A stretch of DNA of 16,434 bases, taken from assembly GCA_030591065.1 (NCBI GenBank), contig JAUVBU010000010.1:1-16434 (forward strand). Direction: 5' to 3'. The DNA is from a bacterium. Its GTDB lineage: Bacteria > Patescibacteriota > Minisyncoccia > Minisyncoccales > JANBVM01. The notes under the pieces are model-generated. The model saw nothing but the letters and a program-made list of their open reading frames with translations. It ran no database searches and was not told the DNA's origin. Numbering within the stretch: the first letter of the stretch is position 1; each line of letters opens with the position of its first letter. Below are positions 7,460-13,957 of the stretch, in pieces. The position numbers were made by a program, and so were the translations under genes.

Positions 7460-7882
7460 ATGCAGAAAAAAATATTTAAAAAAAGAAAATTAGCAATTAA
7501 AGTGGGGATAACAACCTTGTCCTCCTTCTTATTTATAAGTTTGATTTTTTCCTCAACTTTTTACGAAGTTAATCCTTTAGCTGTTGCGAGGTATTTTTTA
7601 GCTACTGCTGGCTCTACCGTAGGAGTATCTTTAGGTGTACCTGAAAATCCTTTTAATACTTTAGCTCAACAGTTAAAAGAAAAAGAAACACGCTTAGAAA
7701 ACAGAGAGTATGTCTTAAATGAAAGAGAGGTAGAGCTAGAAGAGAGGAGTCTTTTTCTTCCTAGCGAAATAATTTTAAATTTAATCTTAGGGATGATGGT
7801 TATGTTGCTATCTTTAATTTCCTTAAATTTTTATTTTGATCATAAAGATCGTAATGACCAAATTATCAGTAGTGATGCTTAA
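7460..7882 (+). CDS. Small membrane protein: two helices flanking an external coiled coil
   Basis: A 140-residue protein that I cannot assign to a named family. It has a basic N-terminus and a first transmembrane helix (~residues 14-36, GITTLSSFLFISLIFSS). A short segment with VPENPFNTLAQQL comes next, then a charged heptad-like region rich in Glu, Lys, Leu and Arg (~73-97), and a second helix (~104-126, ILNLILGMMVMLLSLISL). The tail is short and polar. By the positive-inside rule both ends are cytoplasmic and the coiled coil is extracytoplasmic. The next gene has the same layout and also an NPFN motif just before its coiled coil, so the two look like diverged duplicates. Gaps of 14-15 bp to both neighbours suggest co-transcription. 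A role as a spacer or oligomerisation subunit of the surface complex is speculation. Confidence 0.6.
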   Translation: MQKKIFKKRKLAIKVGITTLSSFLFISLIFSSTFYEVNPLAVARYFLATAGSTVGVSLGVPENPFNTLAQQLKEKETRLENREYVLNEREVELEERSLFLPSEIILNLILGMMVMLLSLISLNFYFDHKDRNDQIISSDA

Positions 7883-7897
7883 TAAAGCTTAATAAAT

Positions 7898-8266
7898 GTG
7901 AGCAAAATTAAAAAAGCCAGTATTTTTATCTTTCTTATTTTACTAACAGGATTTATCTTTAATGAAAATTGTTTCGGACAGCAAGAGCCAGCTACAGATG
8001 TTTCGGTCTCTATTTCCTCTAACCCCTTTAATAGAATACTTCAAAAAATAGAAGATGCCAGAAAAACCCTCAAAGAAAAACAACAGGAACTTCAAATAGA
8101 GGAAAAGATAGACGTTAAAATACTTTTAATTTTTATTGTTATAGGGTTGGCAATTCTTGTTGGTATTTTTTTAATAAAATATTACCTTATTTCTCGAAAA
8201 AGAAAACAAAGAAGGGAAAAGAGGAAAGACTTACAAAAAAGAAAAAAAAGAAAAAAGAAGCATTGA
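7898..8266 (+). CDS. Small membrane protein with NPFN motif, coiled coil and very basic tail
   Basis: A 122-residue protein with a GTG start at 7898. An N-terminal hydrophobic segment (IFIFLILLTGFIF) could be a signal peptide, with cleavage near FGQ, or an anchor. SSNPFNRILQKIED leads into a short amphipathic helix (KTLKEKQQELQIEEK). A transmembrane helix follows (~residues 68-90, ILLIFIVIGLAILVGIFL). The last ~30 residues are almost entirely Lys and Arg and should be cytoplasmic. The layout and the NPFN motif match the preceding gene. It lies 3 bp before the dockerin gene, so the two are almost certainly in one transcript. The basic tail could bind nucleic acid, acidic proteins or membrane phosphates, but nothing in the sequence decides this. 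The family is unknown to me. Confidence 0.55.
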   Translation: MSKIKKASIFIFLILLTGFIFNENCFGQQEPATDVSVSISSNPFNRILQKIEDARKTLKEKQQELQIEEKIDVKILLIFIVIGLAILVGIFLIKYYLISRKRKQRREKRKDLQKRKKRKKKH

Positions 8267-8269
8267 TTT

Positions 8270-9982
8270 ATGGATTTCTTAAAAGCTTTACCTTGTTTAA
8301 AATTTTGTTGTTTTTTATTATGTTTTGGCCTTCTGTTATCCATTAGCTTTTCTGCTCTTGCTTATTCTAATTTTGTTCGGGTTTCAGATGTAATTTCTAC
8401 TTCTAAACCAGACGTGGGAGCGAACCATACGGTTAATTTTACTGTTACTACAGCCATACCAGCTTCTGGTAAAATAGTTATTACTCCTATTGAGGAGTTT
8501 TTTAATATTCCGGCTAATTTTGACTTTACTGAAGTTGATTTAGCTACCTCTTCTAGTTCGGCAGGTCCCTTTATAGATAGAACCTTAGGAAGCTCTCCTA
8601 GCTCTAATGTAGACGGAGTGACGGTAGCTACGGGGACTGAGGGTAGTATAACTATTACTTTAAACTCTAGTACGGGAATTAATACAGGAGATTATGTAGA
8701 AATTAAAATAGGAACCAACGCTATTTTTGGGACAACGGGAGATAAGCAAATTCACAATCCCACTAGCACAGATTCTTATAAAGTATATCTTAAAAGTTAT
8801 GATTCGGGAGATATTCTTTTAGATAGAGCTACTGCTATGATTGCGATTATTTCTCCAGTAAGCGTAATAGCTTCAACTACTCCTGACACTCTTCCCCCTG
8901 TAAGGTATAACGGATTACCTACGGGAACACTTCCTTTGGGTACTACTAACGTTTCTATGTCTTTAAATACAAGTGAATGGGCTTATTGTCGATACGCTAC
9001 CACGGCCGACGTTCTTTATTCTTCCATGGTTAATAATATTTCCGAAACTCCCAGTCTTTTCCATTCTACAAACATTGGAGGGTTATCAGATGGAAATAGT
9101 TATACTTTTTATATTAGATGTGTCGATACCTATAACAATACAAACACAGATGATTATCTAATATCTTTTGCCATTCCAGCTCCTGGTACTGGGGATGGAG
9201 ATGAAGGGGGAACTTCAGGGGGAGGTGGAGCAACATATCCTCCTGTGGCAACCTTACCAGAAGTAATTATGGCCGGTTGGGCTTATCCTTCATCTCGGGT
9301 TGTTATTTTAAAAGATGGTAAGATAGAAAAAGATACCAGAGCGGATACTTTATCTAAATTTAGCTCTACTTTTTCTGGTTTAGAACAAGGAGTATATACT
9401 TTTAGTGTTTGGTCTGAAGACTCCGAGGGGAGAAGGTCTATTACAGATTCTTCTACCTTTTTAGTTAGAGCGGGAACAAGAACTACTCTTTCTGTTTTTT
9501 TGCCACCCACAATTGAGTTAGGTGGAGACACCCTAGCTTCCGGAGAAACTTTACAGGTTTTCGGTCAAACAGTTACGGGAAGTGAGCTTGAGTTTTGGAT
9601 TTATCCTTCAGTAGACGAAGGTGATTTATTAGACGAAGAAATTATTAAAAAGACAGCGACTACAACTTCAAATGGAAGATATATTTTTACTTTTAACACA
9701 GAATCTTTACCAGAAGACACTTATGAGATAAAAGTAAGGTCCTCTTTCCCTTTAGCTGGAACTAGTGAATTTAGTAAGGTTTTATACTTTGGAATAGGAA
9801 AACCTCCCTCTATATCTTTTTGTAAAAGAGCTGACTTAAATACAGATGGCAAGGTAAATTTGGTTGATTTCTCTATTTTATTGCATTATTGGGGAACAAC
9901 AGATCCGGAAGCTGACATTAATTTTGACGGAAAAATCGACTTAACAGACTTTAGTATTATGATGTACTGCTGGACAGGATAG
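8270..9982 (+). CDS. Secreted multidomain protein with C-terminal type I dockerin
   Basis: A 570-residue protein. A signal peptide spans ~1-31 (cleavage near SALA). The N-terminal beta domain (~32-195) contains VSDVISTSKPD and TTAIPASGKIVI, matching the first domain of the secreted protein at 1575. A fibronectin-like module (~205-300) follows, then a Gly-rich linker (~303-322, GDGDEGGTSGGGG) and two Ig-like modules (~325-400 and ~405-510). Residues 517-570 are a dockerin with two F-hand calcium loops: DLNTDGKVNLVD at 522-533 and DINFDGKIDLTD at 549-560. Each keeps acidic or Asn ligands at loop positions 1, 3, 5, 9 and 12, and each is followed by the symmetrical DFSI(L/M) helix start and a CW or YW. 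Dockerins bind cohesins, and two cohesin genes lie immediately downstream. There is no catalytic domain and no membrane anchor, so it is probably held at the surface through a cohesin. Confidence 0.88.
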   Translation: MDFLKALPCLKFCCFLLCFGLLLSISFSALAYSNFVRVSDVISTSKPDVGANHTVNFTVTTAIPASGKIVITPIEEFFNIPANFDFTEVDLATSSSSAGPFIDRTLGSSPSSNVDGVTVATGTEGSITITLNSSTGINTGDYVEIKIGTNAIFGTTGDKQIHNPTSTDSYKVYLKSYDSGDILLDRATAMIAIISPVSVIASTTPDTLPPVRYNGLPTGTLPLGTTNVSMSLNTSEWAYCRYATTADVLYSSMVNNISETPSLFHSTNIGGLSDGNSYTFYIRCVDTYNNTNTDDYLISFAIPAPGTGDGDEGGTSGGGGATYPPVATLPEVIMAGWAYPSSRVVILKDGKIEKDTRADTLSKFSSTFSGLEQGVYTFSVWSEDSEGRRSITDSSTFLVRAGTRTTLSVFLPPTIELGGDTLASGETLQVFGQTVTGSELEFWIYPSVDEGDLLDEEIIKKTATTTSNGRYIFTFNTESLPEDTYEIKVRSSFPLAGTSEFSKVLYFGIGKPPSISFCKRADLNTDGKVNLVDFSILLHYWGTTDPEADINFDGKIDLTDFSIMMYCWTG

Positions 9983-10006
9983 GCCAGCAAAAAAGACAAA
10001 CAACAT

Positions 10007-10624
10007 ATGAATTTTGGCAACTTCTCTAAGGTCGTTTTTGTTTTATTAGTTGTATTGGTCCCAATAAGAACAAAAGCAGCTGTATTATATTTAGAATCTC
10101 CAGAAACTCAATATTCTCTTGAAGAAACTTTTGCTTTGGAGGTTAAAATAAACCCAGAAGAAGAATCTATTAATGCTATTAGAGTGGCTTTAAAGTTTGA
10201 TTCAGATATCTTAGAAGTTGTTGGATTTGATTTTGAATCTTCAATTTTAAGTTTTTGGATTGAGCAGCCGACTTTAGCTGACATTGAAGAAATTAACTCT
10301 ACGGGGCTTATTTCTTTTACTGGAGGAATTCCTAATGGTTATAAGGGAAAATTTATTGGCACTCTTTTGGAGGCCAATTCATTAGGTAAAATAATCTTTA
10401 AACCAAAAAGTTCTATTTTAGATGGGGGTCAAACCATTATTAAGCTTTTAGATAGCTCTTTAGTTTTATTAAACAATGGAAGGGGAGGTGTGGCAGACTT
10501 AACGGTTGAAACTTTAGCTTTAAATATTTCAAATACTGGAGTCGCGATTGATCTTAACGAAAAAATAGCCATGATGTCTTTACCAACCTTTTCCCGTTAT
10601 TTGTTTTTGTTGGAAAATTTATAG
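10007..10624 (+). CDS. Secreted single-cohesin protein
   Basis: A 205-residue protein. A signal peptide spans ~1-24 (VVFVLLVVLVPI, cleavage near TKA). Residues ~25-170 match a cohesin domain in strand order: LYLESPETQYSLEETFALEV, then a VALKFDSDILEV strand pair, GLISFTGGIPNGYKG, a KIIFKPK strand, and a late LVLLNNGRGG turn typical of the L-NDG-G region of cohesins. It shares the SI..W..QP...G.ISF.GG.P..Y.G pattern with the cohesin at 12068. The ~35 residues after the domain contain no convincing transmembrane helix or sorting motif, so this cohesin may be soluble or held by another protein. It lies 24 bp downstream of the dockerin gene, its natural candidate ligand. Cohesin-dockerin specificity cannot be read from sequence alone. 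Confidence 0.82.
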   Translation: MNFGNFSKVVFVLLVVLVPIRTKAAVLYLESPETQYSLEETFALEVKINPEEESINAIRVALKFDSDILEVVGFDFESSILSFWIEQPTLADIEEINSTGLISFTGGIPNGYKGKFIGTLLEANSLGKIIFKPKSSILDGGQTIIKLLDSSLVLLNNGRGGVADLTVETLALNISNTGVAIDLNEKIAMMSLPTFSRYLFLLENL

Positions 10625-10638
10625 TTATGAAGTATAAT
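10610..10638 (+). promoter_or_regulatory. Promoter for the hsp20 gene
   Basis: A -35-like TTGGAA at 10610-10615 is separated by exactly 17 bp from a consensus -10 TATAAT at 10633-10638. It overlaps the end of the cohesin gene. The predicted start near 10645 gives a leader of about 15 nt before the ATG at 10660. No CIRCE inverted repeat is visible. Confidence 0.55.
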
Positions 10639-10659
10639 TAATAGAAGATTTAATAAAAA

Positions 10660-11127
10660 ATGACATCTTTTTTAGAAAAAATTAGAGGGAGAGAAGATAC
10701 AAAAGCAAAAAAAAAGACCTTAGGGGATATAAAAACAAAAAAAAGACCCGAAGGAGTTTTACAGTTGAACGTTGATATTTATCAGACTCCTTCAGAAATA
10801 GTAGTTTATGCTCCTATGCCCGGAGTAAACGCTAGTAATTTAAATATTTCTATAGAAAGCGAGGATGATGTTATTATTATTGAAGGAAGAAAAGATTCCT
10901 TAAAAGAAGGTATTGAGAAAGAAGAAAAATGGCTGGTTCGAGAATGTGAATGGGGATCTTTTTTTAGACAGATTATTTTACCGCAAGAAGTTGACGCTTC
11001 TAAAATATCAGCTAAATTACAAAAAGGAATTTTAGTATTAAAACTACCTTTAATAAATAGCAAGGATGTGGAAAAGAAAGAAAAAACGAAAATGATGGAC
11101 ATAAAAACAGAAAAGAAAAAAAAATAA
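10660..11127 (+). CDS. Small heat shock protein, Hsp20/alpha-crystallin family
   Basis: A 155-residue cytoplasmic holdase chaperone that keeps unfolding proteins soluble without ATP. The alpha-crystallin domain spans roughly residues 33-128. It begins LNVDIYQTPSEIVVYAPMPG, contains the family's VIIIEGRK strand and the ECEWGSFFRQIILP segment (the equivalent of the usual YGxFxRxxxLP), and closes with KLQKGILVLKLPL. The N-terminal arm is short and Lys-rich. The C-terminal tail is also Lys-rich and lacks a clear I-x-I/V oligomerisation motif, so assemblies may be smaller than usual. It has its own promoter and sits only 4 bp before the PrsW-like gene. It interrupts an otherwise surface-protein cluster. 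Confidence 0.93.
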   Translation: MTSFLEKIRGREDTKAKKKTLGDIKTKKRPEGVLQLNVDIYQTPSEIVVYAPMPGVNASNLNISIESEDDVIIIEGRKDSLKEGIEKEEKWLVRECEWGSFFRQIILPQEVDASKISAKLQKGILVLKLPLINSKDVEKKEKTKMMDIKTEKKKK

Positions 11128-11131
11128 AAAC

Positions 11132-12046
11132 ATGGAAAAAATAATTTTATTTACATTACTCTCTATTGTTCCTCCAGCCATTTGGTGTTGGTTTTTTATT
11201 TTCCAAAAAGAAAAGAGGGCAGTTTTTGTTAAAGATTTATTCGTTTTTTTTCTAGAGGGATTAGGGTTGGCTGGAGCTTTTATTGCTATTGAAATGTTTT
11301 TAGGGCAGGGATTAACCTTTGTTTTTTCTAAGATCTTTAATATATTTTCAGTTTCTTTAGAAGAAATTTTTGGTAGTATTCAGGGCTCTGTTTCTACTTC
11401 CCTAATATATGCTTTTTTAATTGCTTATTTTGAAATTAATGTAATATCTTTTTTTCTAGGAAAACAACTAGGAAATAAAAAAGACGTTAATAAAGTGATA
11501 ATCGGAACCCAGTTATCTGTTGTTTATGCTCTTGGTTTTTCAGTTGCAAAAAATGCTTTTTCTTTAGCTAGAGCCTCCTCAGCTTCTGGTATAAATAATT
11601 TATTTATTTTTCAATCTTTGATTGTTGGGTTGGCTTATGTTTTGTCTGTTGGAGCGTTAGCTCATTTTTTAACTATGTCTAAGTTTCATAAGCTTTATAG
11701 TGAGTTTTTTGTAAAAAGAGGACTTTTAATATCGTTTTTATCTCTAGGTTTATTCGGGTTTTTACTTTCAGCTCCAGTGTTTTATTTTACTTTCTGGATA
11801 GCGATAATAGGGATGGGGGTTTTAACAAAATGTTTATTTGAAAGAAGAGACTTTGAAATTAAGCTTATTTTAAGAGAAGAAGTTGTTCCTCCTATGTTTA
11901 ATGACCGAAAAGAAATTATTACCTATTTATTTAACGAGCAACTTTCTTTTAACCAAATGAAAAGTATGGCTTTTTGCCCGAACTGTTTTGTATCAAAAAA
12001 AGCAGAATGGAAGGTTTGTCCTTTCTGCGCTATGAAATTTAAATAA
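11132..12046 (+). CDS. Polytopic membrane protein, degenerate PrsW-like with C-terminal zinc ribbon
   Basis: A 304-residue protein with about seven or eight hydrophobic segments over residues 1-235. The order of segments resembles the PrsW family of intramembrane metalloproteases: an N-terminal IVPPAIWCWFFI segment, a helix at the position of the EExxK motif (here AYFEINVISFF), a GFSVAKNAF segment where PrsW has a GF-x-x-x-EN motif, and an AHFLTMSKFHK segment. The PrsW catalytic acidic pairs are not conserved (EExxK is lost and E is replaced by K in the GF motif), so proteolysis is unlikely. The C-terminal cytoplasmic region ends with a zinc ribbon, CPNC-x10-CPFC (~281-298). The gene lies between hsp20 and the anchored cohesin. 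If the PrsW relationship is wrong, it is simply an unknown polytopic protein with a zinc ribbon. Confidence 0.55.
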   Translation: MEKIILFTLLSIVPPAIWCWFFIFQKEKRAVFVKDLFVFFLEGLGLAGAFIAIEMFLGQGLTFVFSKIFNIFSVSLEEIFGSIQGSVSTSLIYAFLIAYFEINVISFFLGKQLGNKKDVNKVIIGTQLSVVYALGFSVAKNAFSLARASSASGINNLFIFQSLIVGLAYVLSVGALAHFLTMSKFHKLYSEFFVKRGLLISFLSLGLFGFLLSAPVFYFTFWIAIIGMGVLTKCLFERRDFEIKLILREEVVPPMFNDRKEIITYLFNEQLSFNQMKSMAFCPNCFVSKKAEWKVCPFCAMKFK

Positions 12047-12067
12047 ACGTCAGACAAAGTTTTTATT

Positions 12068-13870
12068 ATGTATTTTTTTCAAAAAAAATATTTATCATTC
12101 TTTTCTACTTTTAAAAAACTAATTATAGTTTTAATTTTTGCTTTTTTATTTAATTTAGGAACACCTTTAGTGCAAGAGTCTTTAGTTTCTGCGGCTGGAG
12201 CTACTTTATTTTTATCTCCAGCTACGGGTAGTTTTACGGTTGGAACAAATTTTTCAGTAGCAGTAAAAATTAATAGTGGTGGTGGAGTGGGGATTAATGC
12301 TGCTGACGGTATGCTGCTTTATAATACGAGTTATCTTTCGGTTGAATCTCTTTCTTATAGTGGTCCCAGCTCTTCAATTTTTAATCTTTGGCCTACCCAG
12401 CCTAGTTTTTCTAATACAAATGGAGAGATCTCTTTTGCTGGCGGAAGTCCTTCAGCATATACTGGAACCTCTGGTTCTGTGTTAGTTGTAACCTTTAGGG
12501 CGAAAAAAGAAGGATCTACTCGAGTTAGCTTTTCTTCTGGTTCAGTTCTAGCCAATGATGGACAAGGAACAGATGTTCTTTCTAGTTTTGGAGAAGGAAA
12601 CTATACTTTAAAAGGAGCCAGTGCTCCAGCAGAAAAAGAGGAAGAAACAATTCCATATGGTGTCTTACCATCATTACCTAAAATTTCTTCAGCTACCCAT
12701 CCAGAGCCAGAAAATTGGTATTCAAACAATACTCCTGAATTTTCTTGGGAATTACCTCCCGACACTATAGGTTTAAGCTTTTTAGTTCACGGTTATCCCA
12801 CAGCTAACCCTGATTATGTGTCAGAGGGGTTATTGGATTCAACAAAATACGAAGAGGCTATTGATGATGGAACTTGGTATTTCCATCTTAAATTTAAAAA
12901 TAATTATGGTTGGGGTGTGGTAGCTCATCGAAAAATTTTAATAGACACTGTGGCCCCAGAACAATTTGAAATAGAGGTTAGAATGACAGATCCTACTGAC
13001 CCTCAGCCTATTCTTGTTTTTGAAAGTAGCGACGAGTTGTCGGGTATTGATCATTACGAAATAAAGATTGGAGAGGGAGAATTTTATTCTATTTCTTCAG
13101 AGGGTATAGCCGAAAATCCTTATCAGATGCCTGTACAGTCTCCCGGAGAGCGTCGAGTAGAAGTTAGGGCAGTTGATAAGGCTGGTAATTTTAGCTTTGC
13201 TTTAACTAGTGTTAATATCGAAGCCTTAAAACCTCCAGTTATTACCGAGGTTCCTGAAAAGATAACAGAAGAAGAAGTTTTAATTGTTAAGGGAATTTCT
13301 TTTTACCCTGAAGCTAAGATAGAGTTTTATATTCAAGGAAATGGAGAAGAAATTAAAGGGCAAGCTGTTACTGACGAAAATGGAGATTGGAACTATATTT
13401 GTGCGGAAAAGTTCGAAAAAGGAGAGTATGAAGTTTGGGCTAAAGTTATAGATAAAAGAGGAGCTCAAAGTAGTTTAAGTAAGAGAATTGGAATAAAAAT
13501 TATTCCTCGCTCTTTTATTAAAGCTTTTGCTTGGCTTATAATAATAATTCTTATAATAATAATCTTAACTCTTATGTGGATTATGTTTGACCAAAGAAAG
13601 AAATGTTTATTAAAGATTAAAAAGATTAAAAAAGAAACTCAAGATATTAAAAATACAACCGAAAGAGTCTTCGCTGCTTTGGCTGAAGAAGTTGAAGAAC
13701 AGATTGATGTTTTAGATAAAAAGCCACGACTGAGTAACGAAGAAAAGAAAGCTATAAATAAATTAAAGGAAGCCCTAAATATTTCCCGAGACTTCATTAA
13801 TAAAGAAATAAAAGATGTTGAGGAAGAACTAAAAGAAAAAGAAACAAAAAATAAAAGAATAGGAGGATAA
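12068..13870 (+). CDS. Membrane-anchored cohesin protein with cytoplasmic coiled coil
   Basis: A 600-residue protein. An N-terminal signal segment (~17-42, LIIVLIFAFLFNL) has likely cleavage near VSA. A cohesin domain occupies ~45-180: ATLFLSPATGSFTVGTNFSV, GMLLYNTSYLSV, GEISFAGGSPSAYTG, VVTFRAKKEG, and VLANDGQGTDVL, which matches the L-x-NDG-G turn of cohesins. Ig-like modules follow (~200-300, ~300-385 and ~390-478), including DTVAPEQFEIEV and an EVRAVDKAGNFS segment typical of bacterial Ig-like repeats. A very hydrophobic helix (~483-507) crosses the membrane. It is followed by ~93 charged residues with coiled-coil character inside the cell. The layout suggests a surface receptor that displays a cohesin away from the membrane for a dockerin protein such as that at 8270. 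The internal coiled coil could dimerise it or connect to a cytoplasmic partner. Confidence 0.85.
   Translation: MYFFQKKYLSFFSTFKKLIIVLIFAFLFNLGTPLVQESLVSAAGATLFLSPATGSFTVGTNFSVAVKINSGGGVGINAADGMLLYNTSYLSVESLSYSGPSSSIFNLWPTQPSFSNTNGEISFAGGSPSAYTGTSGSVLVVTFRAKKEGSTRVSFSSGSVLANDGQGTDVLSSFGEGNYTLKGASAPAEKEEETIPYGVLPSLPKISSATHPEPENWYSNNTPEFSWELPPDTIGLSFLVHGYPTANPDYVSEGLLDSTKYEEAIDDGTWYFHLKFKNNYGWGVVAHRKILIDTVAPEQFEIEVRMTDPTDPQPILVFESSDELSGIDHYEIKIGEGEFYSISSEGIAENPYQMPVQSPGERRVEVRAVDKAGNFSFALTSVNIEALKPPVITEVPEKITEEEVLIVKGISFYPEAKIEFYIQGNGEEIKGQAVTDENGDWNYICAEKFEKGEYEVWAKVIDKRGAQSSLSKRIGIKIIPRSFIKAFAWLIIIILIIIILTLMWIMFDQRKKCLLKIKKIKKETQDIKNTTERVFAALAEEVEEQIDVLDKKPRLSNEEKKAINKLKEALNISRDFINKEIKDVEEELKEKETKNKRIGG
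13535..13564 (+). repeat. 15-bp tandem duplication encoding the transmembrane Leu-Ile tract
   Basis: Two consecutive copies of CTTATAATAATAAT(T/C), at 13535-13549 and 13550-13564, differ only in the last base and encode LIIII twice in the transmembrane helix of the anchored cohesin protein. Slippage here would change helix length by five residues without shifting frame. Confidence 0.7.
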
Positions 13871-13873
13871 TAT

Positions 13874-13900
13874 TCCCGAAAAGGGAGCGGGACAGTTTTT
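13874..13900 (+). terminator. Weak hairpin, possible terminator after the anchored cohesin gene
   Basis: TCCCG (13874-13878) pairs with CGGGA (13888-13892) and is followed three bases later by TTTTT (13896-13900). The stem has only five pairs, although it is unusually GC-rich for this AT-rich window. It lies in the 87-bp gap between the surface cluster and the protease gene, a natural operon boundary. Confidence 0.35.
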
Positions 13901-13957
13901 ATAAATGAAAAATACTTAAATAGACTTTTTGTCTAATTTTTGATAAAAATAGTTATT

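Noticed and set aside
8270..13870. A cellulosome for plant-polysaccharide degradation
   Set aside because: Dockerin and cohesins are present, but no glycoside hydrolase, carbohydrate-binding module or multi-cohesin scaffoldin is visible in the window.
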